Below, in pieces: positions 14,881 to 21,869 of a stretch of 64,000 nt of DNA (position 1 is its first letter; every line of letters begins with the position of its first letter). The DNA comes from UBA6136 sp044350805 (GTDB taxonomy: Bacteria; Pseudomonadota; Gammaproteobacteria; Methylococcales; Methylococcaceae). The notes under the pieces were generated by a model that had not been told where the DNA came from, searched no databases, and was given only the letters and a program-made list of their open reading frames with translations. Both the position numbers and the translations under genes were made by a program. The stretch is from assembly GCA_044350805.1 (NCBI GenBank), contig JBILGU010000011.1, positions 20,701 through 84,700 on the forward strand, written 5' to 3'.

Positions 14881-14997
14881 CAGCGTTTCCTTTATTCTTT
14901 TGCCACCCTGGCTTTGGTTCGGATTCGCAGAGTTTGAAAGGGGTTTCGCATGGCGGGTCAACTGTGATGGTGTGAGGTCCATCCAAAGACCTCCACT

Positions 14998-15265
14998 ATG
15001 GCCAGTGTCAATCTCGATTTGTGCAAGGAGCGGATGCGCGGAGAATCCCGAAGCTCATGCTCGAAAGGGAGTTGTTGGCAGGCAAGGAGGTGACGCCACT
15101 CAGTGAGCTGAAAGATCGGAGGTGCGTGAGCTTATGTCTCTGGCGAAGGATGGCCTAAGGCAAATTGAGGTCATTTATGATGGCAATGTGTCTGAGATTA
15201 AAAAAGTATCGCTGGAAAGCGCTTTCGGCAATGGTGTTGGACAATACAGTAAGTTGCACCGTTAA
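14998..15265 (+). pseudogene. Decayed gene in several frames
   Basis: Protein-like sequence is spread over different frames: MASVNLDLCKERMR, then ARRIPKLMLERELLAGKEV, then LMSLAKDGLRQIEVIYDGNV to a stop at 15263-15265. The pieces are in order and join by frameshifts near 15035 and 15115. I do not know the family. The decay fits the relic-rich character of 14.9-17.7 kb. Confidence 0.45.
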
Positions 15266-15386
15266 TTGGGATGGTTCTAGGACCCTTCCTGCAAATGGAG
15301 GAGCGGCTGAGCTAATGAAAATATTGCTTGGCCCAGAAGATTCCATCAAATCAAGGGGGCCAGTAACTCTGGAAAGAAATATTTAA
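15165..15386 (+). pseudogene. Truncated paralogue of the small protein at 4429-4722
   Basis: From NTVSC (15243) to IKSRG (~15359) this frame is identical at 20 of 39 positions to the minus-strand protein at 4429-4722. The part before 15243 does not match and overlaps the decayed gene above in another frame. Probably a truncated copy. Confidence 0.5.
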
Positions 15387-15491
15387 TCTGGCAGCTCATT
15401 GGATAGTGCGCTGAGCGGGAGCATGAACGCCTGCTCGGATAGTAGTTTTGGAGGGTGCCCGATATCGTTTCAAGTTTAGACGTTCTGGGAA

Positions 15492-15523
15492 CGGGTGATG
15501 CGTTTCTTGTGGCGCGTCACCCG
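15492..15523. other. Inverted repeat
   Basis: Arms CGGGTGATGCG and CGCGTCACCCG with one mismatch flank a 10-base loop, just past the stop of the EexN-like gene. No clear T-tract follows in either direction, so termination is possible but unproven. Confidence 0.4.
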
Positions 15524-15530
15524 GATTAGG

Positions 15531-15842
15531 TCAGTTTTGATAATTACTGCTCACGTGTGCCAAATCCAGAGCTCTTAAAGCATTCTGGCAGTCTTCTATA
15601 GCTGCTGGGGCCGCTGTTTTCTCCTGCGAATGAACACAGGTTCGATTGATGGCTTTCGCCTCGACAATGTGGGCGACATACCAGGCTACGGTTCGAGGAG
15701 AACTATCCGCTTCAGAGGCTGAACCTTTCTGAAGCCCGTTTGCGTATGTCCAGTAGGTGGCTATGCCGATTGCAACGACCAGTCCTGCAAGCGCTGTGGA
15801 GTACCTGGTTCTTGGCGGCGTGAGATTGAATTGTCTGTCCAT
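15531..15842 (-). CDS. EexN-like small membrane protein
   Basis: The 103-residue product has one N-terminal membrane helix (STALAGLVVAIGIATYWTY) and a C-terminal segment PRTVAWYVAHIVEAKAINRTC ending in IEDCQNALRAL. This matches the pattern of EexN-type entry-exclusion proteins of conjugative elements (TVxWYxxH...C...DCxNA). Without transfer genes nearby it is probably a remnant of a conjugative element, or an exclusion gene kept alone. Confidence 0.5.
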   Translation of the reverse strand: MDRQFNLTPPRTRYSTALAGLVVAIGIATYWTYANGLQKGSASEADSSPRTVAWYVAHIVEAKAINRTCVHSQEKTAAPAAIEDCQNALRALDLAHVSSNYQN

Positions 15843-16430
15843 ATAAAAATCCCTTTGTAGTCACACAAGTTTCAATGGTGCCGGAATGATTTTTCTTCCG
15901 GGATGCCACAGTCGTTATGCAGACAATGTGCCAATTTTCAGTTTATTGCCCATGCCTCTTGTGTGGGGTGTTCGTTAAGTTTAGGCCTGTCTGCCCCAAG
16001 CTGAGAACCAACGCAGATAAAGGGGAGATGCCACAGTTTTGCGCGATCCCCCGTGCATACATTAGGGCGTATGGGCGCACTAGCGCGCTATTTATCGCCG
16101 CTACATGGGCGGGTAGGTTTCGGCACGAAAACTGCTGTAAGTTAAGCGCGGCGGAGAAGGTTTCGTTTGATTGACATCCTCATCGTTTGTTAAGGATGTC
16201 TGGCCTTTTCCACTGTTGACGGGGTGAAGGGGGGGGCTCTTTCAATTTAGCTCAATACTCCACAAGCTAGGCCCGCATCGAGATTTACGATGCGGGTTTT
16301 TTAATGGTGCGCCGGCATCATACGATCATGTCAGATTCGGAAATCAAGCTTCGGCAAGGCCGCTTTTCGTGACCGCCATCCCGGGCGAAAGTGTGCGAGC
16401 TTTTGTGGCTCAATGCTTTGGAAGGCTATC
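15843..16430. other. Intergenic region with two hairpins
   Basis: No gene is supported. An 8-bp perfect hairpin (GACATCCT / AGGATGTC) sits at 16173-16200, followed by CTTTTCC. A clear terminator is at 16272-16302. The upstream part should hold the promoter of the EexN-like gene. Confidence 0.4.
16272..16302 (+). terminator. Rho-independent terminator
   Basis: A perfect 9-bp stem (CCCGCATCG / CGATGCGGG) with a 7-base loop is followed by six T. No intact plus-strand gene precedes it closely, so its parent transcript may have been lost. Confidence 0.8.
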
Positions 16431-16530
16431 CCTCGTTTTCGAATATCTTCCTGAGAAAGTTCTGCCGGGTCTCTAGTGCCTCGGTTTTCTCCGGCAAGTA
16501 CTCCCACTGATCGTAATGTCGATTCTGTAC
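16431..16530 (-). pseudogene. Relic of a tyrosine-integrase C-terminus, copy 1
   Basis: The minus strand reads RHYDQWEYLPEKTEALETRQ followed by NFLRKIFE, the style of the last residues of many phage-type integrases (Tyr, then EKxxALExW). A diverged second copy lies at 17575-17660. No catalytic domain precedes it. Family assignment is inferred from this short tail. Confidence 0.4.
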
Positions 16531-16639
16531 CCTGGTTGTCCGCAAAGTCTTAAGATGGTGATGCTGAATCCATTTGAGCCTGATTGTGCCTAGGGTGGGC
16601 TGTTTGGATCCCCAGAGTCCCCTTGCTAGGGGGAACGCC

Positions 16640-16855
16640 ATGAAAGTTCAACGTCAATTTATAGACATCACTTCAACGAAGGTTCTGGTGGAGTTGCCAC
16701 AGTCGTTCGTCAATCATCGTGTCGAGTTGATCGTTCTTGCTGTTGATGAAGAAAGAGCGCCGATCAAGAAACGTCGTCGGCCTCATCCCGAGATTGCAGG
16801 TAATGGGACGACAATAGGTAACTTTGTTCAGCCCATCGCTCATGAGAGCAATTGA
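16640..16855 (+). CDS. Antitoxin-like small protein without a toxin partner
   Basis: The 71-residue product begins MKVQRQFIDIT, contains VLVELPQSFVNHRVELIVLA and a basic PIKKRRRPHPEIAG segment ending in GNFVQPI. This resembles VapB/DUF2281-type antitoxins, whose C-terminus usually contacts a PIN-domain toxin. No PIN gene follows; the HigBA pair starts 88 bases downstream. I read it as an orphan antitoxin, possibly slightly truncated. Confidence 0.5.
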   Translation: MKVQRQFIDITSTKVLVELPQSFVNHRVELIVLAVDEERAPIKKRRRPHPEIAGNGTTIGNFVQPIAHESN

Positions 16856-16917
16856 GTGATTCGATGGATTGATCCCGTGCTTTGATGCGTATGGATCAGT
16901 TTTGATCACAACTAAAC

Positions 16918-16936
16918 ATACAAAATTATGTATAAT
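16918..16936. promoter_or_regulatory. higBA promoter/operator
   Basis: A near-perfect 16-bp palindrome (ATACAAAATTATGTAT, 16918-16933) overlaps a consensus -10 box TATAAT (16931-16936), 8 bases before the higB start. This is the expected layout of an autorepressed toxin-antitoxin operon; HigA binding is inferred. Confidence 0.5.
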
Positions 16937-16943
16937 TGTTTGC

Positions 16944-17282
16944 GTGAGTAAAGTGAAACCTGTCGAGTTTAGAGGCAATTCGCTTGATGATCTTCGTTCG
17001 TTTCCTCTTGAGGCTAAAAGAGAGGCTGGATTCCAGCTTGATCAGTTGCAAAATGGCCGTGATCCGGATGACTGGAAACCAATGAATACGGTGGGTCAAG
17101 GTGTGAAGGAAATTCGCGTGCGAGATGCTGTTGGGATATTCAGGGTTGTCTATGTCGCAAAGTTTGCTGATGCTGTGTACGTGCTTCACTGTTTTCAAAA
17201 GAAAACCGAGAAGACAAGCAAGAGTGACCTTGATTTGGCCTCGACACGTTACCGTGATCTGGTGAAGGAGCTAGGGCAATGA
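16944..17282 (+). CDS. higB: HigB-type toxin (Gp49-like, RelE superfamily)
   Basis: The 112-residue product matches the phage-derived Gp49-like/HigB family: KPVEFRGNSLDDLRSFP, WKPMNTVGQGVKEIRV, a central FRVVYVAKF strand, and VLHCFQKKTEKTSKSDLDLA at the C-terminal end. HigB toxins cleave mRNA at the ribosome. I start at the GTG at 16944 beside the -10 box; the longer frame upstream runs through the promoter. The stop overlaps the higA ATG (ATGA), giving toxin-before-antitoxin order as usual for higBA. Confidence 0.85.
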   Translation: MSKVKPVEFRGNSLDDLRSFPLEAKREAGFQLDQLQNGRDPDDWKPMNTVGQGVKEIRVRDAVGIFRVVYVAKFADAVYVLHCFQKKTEKTSKSDLDLASTRYRDLVKELGQ

Positions 17283-17560
17283 AAAGAGACCAGTTTGAGA
17301 GCGTATGGGATGCCATAGAGGATACCCCGGTTGAAGCTGAGAACATGAAGTTACGGTCATCGTTAATGATCGCGATCAAAGTTCATCTGGAACGGAATGA
17401 AGTAACTCAGGCAGAAGCGGCTAAGCTACTCGGTGTTACCCAGCCGCGGGTGTCGGATCTGATGCGAGGCAAAATCAACCTGTTTAGTCTTGATGCTTTG
17501 GTTAACATGGCTACGGCGGCTGGCATGCACGTCGAAATAAAGGTACGAGAGGCAGCCTGA
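17279..17560 (+). CDS. higA: HigA-type XRE antitoxin
   Basis: The 93-residue product has a helix-turn-helix of the XRE/HTH_37 type (TQAEAAKLLGVTQPRVSDLM) preceded by a short N-terminal segment. HigA neutralises HigB and represses the operon. It overlaps higB by four bases. The family, gene order and size all agree with an intact type II toxin-antitoxin module. Confidence 0.85.
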   Translation: MKRDQFESVWDAIEDTPVEAENMKLRSSLMIAIKVHLERNEVTQAEAAKLLGVTQPRVSDLMRGKINLFSLDALVNMATAAGMHVEIKVREAA

Positions 17561-17574
17561 AGATAATAGAAGTC

Positions 17575-17660
17575 TCTGGTCTCGCAAATCTTGCGGAGAA
17601 AAGCCTGCCGGGTTTCCACCGCCTTGGTTTTTTCTGTAAAGTGTTCTCACTGATCATAAT
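17575..17660 (-). pseudogene. Relic of a tyrosine-integrase C-terminus, copy 2
   Basis: The minus strand reads HYDQ-stop-EHFTEKTKAVETRQAF, matching copy 1 (HYDQWEYLPEKTEALETRQNF) in the same order. The Trp codon of copy 1 is a TGA here (17647-17649). The HigBA and orphan-antitoxin genes lie between the two copies. Confidence 0.4.
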
Positions 17661-17927
17661 GATGATTTTTGGACTCCCGTGGTCCGTCAGTGACTCATTG
17701 AGTGGGTGTGTTGATTTGCGGCGAACTTTGACCTCCATTCAGGATATTACTCCATTCTCGGCCAATTTAAATACGCTTTTAGGCTCGCTTTTGCATTCAG
17801 AGGGGGGTGAAAAGAGAAAGTCCAAACCTGTGAGAGCGTTCTTTATGAAATGACTTGTAACGCTGTCTTCTTTGAGGATATATTTTTCGAGCGAGATATA
17901 ACCCCATAAAATCGCGGTATTTGCAAT
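17661..17927. other. Intergenic region, no gene seen
   Basis: Short open frames (for example 17641-17853) have no start signal or recognisable domain. The segment separates the HigBA region from the convergent end of the surface-polysaccharide-type operon. Confidence 0.35.
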
Positions 17928-19148
17928 TTAGTATTGCTGTTTTTTGTTTAAATGTAGCTTTTCTGAGAGCCAATTGGCAATATGCTTATTTCCTTCGGCG
18001 CTATAGTGCCCAGATGATTTTGTAAAAACTTCTTCGAATGGCAAAAGTCTTCCCCCCTCAGTAAATGCTTCCATGGCATCCCATGTCTCAATGCCATACT
18101 CAATGGATTTGGTCATAATGGGGTCATAATTTTTTGTGCGAGTGAGCTTGTACTGAAAATAGTCGGTCTTGTTGGGGAATAGTACCAAGATGGGGCGCAT
18201 TCCTTTTGTTGCTACTGCCTTAGCGAAGGCTCTAGTGATTTTTGCCGTTAATCGCGGTCCCTCAGTTTTCATGTCATAGTGCAGAAAGCCGCTCCATGGG
18301 TCTTTCTGTCCGCGATCAATTTTTTCCCTGATAAGCCATCCTGCTAGCTCTAAAGCACAAGGAAGTCTGAGAATCCCACAATCGTCTGTGGGTGGTTTGT
18401 TATTGAAATAATAGTCATTCACCCCTGCCTCCCTTAACTTAGCGGATGGGCTCTCGAGCAGGGAGTGATATTTTTCTGCACTGCTGAACCAATTCGGAAT
18501 GAGCTTAACGCTGGATGAGCCCTCCTCAATGAATCTCGGCTTTCCTAATGGGAAGCCACCAGTCTGCTGATAAAACTTTCTAAACGTATTAATGTGTCTG
18601 TAGACGTTCTCAGACATCATTCCCATGAGGACGACATCGGCAATTGCACCTTCAGATTCTCTCTGGAACCTTAAGAAGGCCTGGTCTATGCCATATGCGG
18701 GAACACCATAGTTTAGGACTTCAAGATTCTTGTTGTTGTTTTCGAGTATTGTTGTCCATGCGTCCTTATTGGGGACATCATCGGAGTGGGTGAAAGAGTC
18801 ACCGAATGCCAAAATTCGCGTGAATCCTGGATTTTGTGATTTTATGGTGTATTCTTTAGTTGATCTGGCGCCAAGGCTATTGCTTTCGTATAATTCTGCT
18901 TTTATGTTTCTGCCTGATACCCATCCAAGTTCAGGGTCATAGGTGATGTATCTTTTTCCGCCTTGGACTATCGATTTAATCAGATCCCGATCTTGGCTTG
19001 TTAGCGTTACTTCTTTGTTGTAGATTTCTCTTACAATGAGAGAAGTAAACCTTCCCGCTCCCTCAAACAGTGCTAATAAGAATATTGTATATCCTATGAT
19101 AATTGTTATTTTGAAGGTTTTTGTTTTTGGATATTGTGATTCCGACAT
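17928..19148 (-). CDS. Membrane-anchored SGNH/GDSL-type hydrolase
   Basis: The 406-residue product has one N-terminal helix (KITIIIGYTIFLLALFEGAG) and a periplasmic SGNH-like domain. The nucleophile Ser is in FGDSFTHSDDVPN (block I), a later GVPAYGIDQ fits the substrate-binding block, and HYSAEGNKHIA near the C-terminus supplies the catalytic His. Such proteins often acylate or deacylate surface glycans. It overlaps the carbamoyltransferase gene by one base and ends an operon with SxtJ and DUF5989, a set common next to polysaccharide or secondary-metabolite genes. Confidence 0.75.
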   Translation of the reverse strand: MSESQYPKTKTFKITIIIGYTIFLLALFEGAGRFTSLIVREIYNKEVTLTSQDRDLIKSIVQGGKRYITYDPELGWVSGRNIKAELYESNSLGARSTKEYTIKSQNPGFTRILAFGDSFTHSDDVPNKDAWTTILENNNKNLEVLNYGVPAYGIDQAFLRFQRESEGAIADVVLMGMMSENVYRHINTFRKFYQQTGGFPLGKPRFIEEGSSSVKLIPNWFSSAEKYHSLLESPSAKLREAGVNDYYFNNKPPTDDCGILRLPCALELAGWLIREKIDRGQKDPWSGFLHYDMKTEGPRLTAKITRAFAKAVATKGMRPILVLFPNKTDYFQYKLTRTKNYDPIMTKSIEYGIETWDAMEAFTEGGRLLPFEEVFTKSSGHYSAEGNKHIANWLSEKLHLNKKQQY

Positions 19149-20989
19149 TAATCTAGAGCATATCTGCTAGTGTAGTCGACCATTGTGCTGCTGCAGGCTT
19201 GATTTTCCTTTCTAAGAATATTATTTCCAATAACAAGAAGCTCAAGCTCTGTTCCCATGAAGCAGTTGAAGGCATCGGTTGGCGTGCAAACAATGGGCTC
19301 GCCTCTGATGTTGAATGACGTATTTACTATAACTGGGCATCTGGTGATTTCGTTGAATCGTCTTAGAAGACTATGAAACCTCTTGTTGGTTTCCTGATTG
19401 ACTGTTTGAATTCGTGCTGAATAGTCTACATGCGTAACCGCAGGTATATCTGATTTTGGGACGTTAAGTTTTTCAATGCCAAAAAGTGCTTTTTCAGATT
19501 CGGCCATTTCCTTCCGGCGTGACTCCACCACATTGGCGACCAACAACATGTAAGGGCTGTCTTGGTCTAACTCAAACCACTCCGATACGTGCTCCCTCAT
19601 AACACTTGGCGCAAAGGGTCTAAAGGATTCTCTATACTTTACTTTCAAGTTGAGGATCCGCTGCATTTTTTCCGATCGAGCGTCTCCAAGAATGCTTCTA
19701 GACCCCAGCGAACGAGGTCCAAATTCCATTCTTCCACTCATCCAGCCTACTGCTTTTCCCTCGTTAAGCGATTGAGCTGCAATTTCGATGACTGCCTCCT
19801 CACTAAGAGTCTCAAACACTGCTCCACATGCTTTTAGTTCAGTTTCAATCTCAAATTGAGAGTACTCGGGACCAAGATAGCTTCCCTTCATGGCGTCGGA
19901 TGTTTTGGCGGGATTGCGTGCTTGCTTCATCATGATGTGGTGAACCGCTAACGCCGCACCCAAGGCTCCGCCAGCATCTCCCGCGGCAGGCTGAATCCAA
20001 ATATTTTCGAAAATTCCTTCCTTTATGATTTTTCCATTGGCGACGCAGTTAAGAGCGACGCCACCGGCCAAGCAGAGATTGTTTTCTCCTGTGGCCTTTG
20101 AAGCCGCACGAGCAAGATTTAGAACTGCCTCTTCGGTTACCAGCTGGATGGATGCCGCTAAATCCATTTCCCGTTGGGTTATTTCACTTTCTGGGCGCCT
20201 TGGCGGGCCGCCAAATAGCTTGTGGAATTTGCTATTGGTCATAGTTAGGCCTGTGCAGTAGTTAAAGTACTGCATGTCTAACCTAAATGAGCCATCCTTC
20301 TTTATCTCTATGAGGTGCTTCCGTATCTTGTCCGCATAGATCGGCTCCCCGTAGGGAGCTAATCCCATAACCTTATATTCGCCGCTATTAACTTTAAATC
20401 CAGTATAATAGGTCATCGCAGAGTACAAGAGACCTAACGAGTGCGGGAAATGAATCTCCTTTAAAATCGAGAGTTGATTTCCTTTGCCTAGAGCCATGGA
20501 TGTAGTAGTCCATTCGCCTACTCCATCCATGGTCAGGACTGCCGCACTCTCAAATGGGCTTGGAAAGAATGCACTTGAGGCATGGCTCAGGTGATGTTCT
20601 GAGAATAGTAGCCGATCCTCCCAGTTGGCCTCATCGCCTAGCAGCTGGGTTAGCTCATTTATGATTGATGTTTTTTGAAACAGCTTTTCTTTCAACCAAA
20701 GAGGTAGAGAAGTTACAAAGCTTCTGTATCCCAATGGGGCATAGGCGAGATATGTCTCAAATAAACGCTCAAACTTTAGGAACGGCTTATCATAAAACAC
20801 TACATAATCAACTTCTTTTTTTTCTATCTTTCCCTGCTGCAAGCAAAATTCAATCGCATTGCCTGGGAAACTGGCATCATGTCTTTTACGTGTGAATCTT
20901 TCCTCTTGGGCCGCGGCAATGATTTCGCCATCCATAACCAAGCATGCGGCTGAATCATGATATAGCGCAGATATTCCTAGGATGTTCAT
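19148..20989 (-). CDS. NodU/CmcH-family carbamoyltransferase
   Basis: The 613-residue product is full length for the family. The N-terminal Kae1-like domain begins NILGISALYHDSAACLV and contains EERFTRKRHD; HHLSHASSAF holds conserved metal-binding His residues. The C-terminal YrdC-like part includes GRMEFGPRSLGSRSILGD and CPVIVNTSFNIRGEPIV. These enzymes transfer a carbamoyl group from carbamoyl phosphate, via carbamoyl-AMP, to a hydroxyl of a sugar or metabolite. The acceptor is unknown. It starts 7 bases after the DUF5989 stop. Confidence 0.9.
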   Translation of the reverse strand: MNILGISALYHDSAACLVMDGEIIAAAQEERFTRKRHDASFPGNAIEFCLQQGKIEKKEVDYVVFYDKPFLKFERLFETYLAYAPLGYRSFVTSLPLWLKEKLFQKTSIINELTQLLGDEANWEDRLLFSEHHLSHASSAFFPSPFESAAVLTMDGVGEWTTTSMALGKGNQLSILKEIHFPHSLGLLYSAMTYYTGFKVNSGEYKVMGLAPYGEPIYADKIRKHLIEIKKDGSFRLDMQYFNYCTGLTMTNSKFHKLFGGPPRRPESEITQREMDLAASIQLVTEEAVLNLARAASKATGENNLCLAGGVALNCVANGKIIKEGIFENIWIQPAAGDAGGALGAALAVHHIMMKQARNPAKTSDAMKGSYLGPEYSQFEIETELKACGAVFETLSEEAVIEIAAQSLNEGKAVGWMSGRMEFGPRSLGSRSILGDARSEKMQRILNLKVKYRESFRPFAPSVMREHVSEWFELDQDSPYMLLVANVVESRRKEMAESEKALFGIEKLNVPKSDIPAVTHVDYSARIQTVNQETNKRFHSLLRRFNEITRCPVIVNTSFNIRGEPIVCTPTDAFNCFMGTELELLVIGNNILRKENQACSSTMVDYTSRYALD

Positions 20990-20996
20990 TAATTAT

Positions 20997-21146
20997 TTAA
21001 AATAATGTATAGATAAATGGCGCGACTACGGATCCTTGTGCAAGGATAATTAATCCACCAATCATAAGAAGTACAAATATTATTGGGGCGAGCCATAGTT
21101 TTTTTCTGGCTCTTAGGAATCTCCACAGTTCTCTAATAAGACTCAT
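20997..21146 (-). CDS. DUF5989-family small membrane protein
   Basis: This 49-residue gene reads MSLIRELWRFLRARKKLWL followed by one hydrophobic helix and ends in APFIYTLF, the DUF5989 signature. It lies between sxtJ and the carbamoyltransferase gene with 7-8 base spacings, the place it takes in similar clusters. The function is unknown; it probably assists the membrane step of the carbamoyl-transfer pathway. Confidence 0.85.
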   Translation of the reverse strand: MSLIRELWRFLRARKKLWLAPIIFVLLMIGGLIILAQGSVVAPFIYTLF

Positions 21147-21154
21147 CTCATACC

Positions 21155-21571
21155 TCAGAACTGATTTTTAAATGAGTCAGCTGGAAGTGTATCAGCTGAT
21201 CTATAAACCCAGAATGTTTGGGTTCCGACTTTTCTCTTCAAGTGGAGCGGATCACGTCCAAAAGCTCTTGTAATAACGGCTACCGGGGTTATTATGGCAA
21301 AAAATATTACACCCAGAACAATGGGACTGACGATCTTCCCGCTAAGCAGGCCGAGCTCATGCCATGCGCGATTAAATGGATATAGTGCTTTTGGGATTAT
21401 AAGGGTGATGATAGATAAAGTTAATGTAACATAGGCAAATGATATTGATGTGTCCATGTTGGATTTCTGGTAGAACCAGGCAGATAATCCTGATCCGACA
21501 AAAATCATCATGAGCCCAAAAGATCTATTGGATGGTGGCTTGTGTTTGACTTCTTTTATTGGCTCTATCAT
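21155..21571 (-). CDS. SxtJ-family membrane protein
   Basis: The 138-residue product has about four hydrophobic segments with the SxtJ pattern: ALYPFNRAWHELGLLSGKIVS in the middle and FGRDPLHLKRK near the C-terminus. SxtJ proteins accompany NodU-type carbamoyltransferases in saxitoxin and many unrelated polysaccharide clusters; their biochemical role is unclear. The start overlaps the stop of the upstream 77-codon frame by four bases. Confidence 0.8.
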   Translation of the reverse strand: MIEPIKEVKHKPPSNRSFGLMMIFVGSGLSAWFYQKSNMDTSISFAYVTLTLSIITLIIPKALYPFNRAWHELGLLSGKIVSPIVLGVIFFAIITPVAVITRAFGRDPLHLKRKVGTQTFWVYRSADTLPADSFKNQF

Positions 21572-21801
21572 TCAGGTAATTTATTTGTATTGATCGTATG
21601 GTGGGAAGATAAATTAAGCCCACCAAATAAAGGTTGGCCCATCAACATTAAGTTGTCACTTTTAAAAAAACCCTCTCTTTCCGCTAATTTTATCAACTTA
21701 GATTCGGTTAAGTTAAGTGACATATTTGGCTCACGGTGTGCGACCCCGATTCGAAATAAATCATGTCGAGCTTGCTGATTAGTCGTGTATTTTGCATCCA
21801 T
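21568..21801 (-). CDS. Short hypothetical protein upstream of sxtJ
   Basis: A 77-residue frame with no recognised domain ends in ATGA overlap with sxtJ, which argues for translation. It has no membrane helix, and no good ribosome-binding site precedes its ATG. It may be the C-terminal leftover of a longer transferase gene whose 5' part was lost. Low confidence. Confidence 0.35.
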   Translation of the reverse strand: MDAKYTTNQQARHDLFRIGVAHREPNMSLNLTESKLIKLAEREGFFKSDNLMLMGQPLFGGLNLSSHHTINTNKLPE

Positions 21802-21869
21802 ATAAAGCGGTTATTGCTGGCTTAGTAACGTTAACTAAGTCATTCCAGGAGCAAAGCCTTGTGACCAGT

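Noticed and set aside
15917..16174. 85-codon plus-strand frame
   Set aside because: Cys- and Arg-rich without any family likeness; lies in a promoter region.
17641..17853. 70-codon plus-strand frame after higA
   Set aside because: It overlaps the integrase-tail relic on the other strand and looks like chance.
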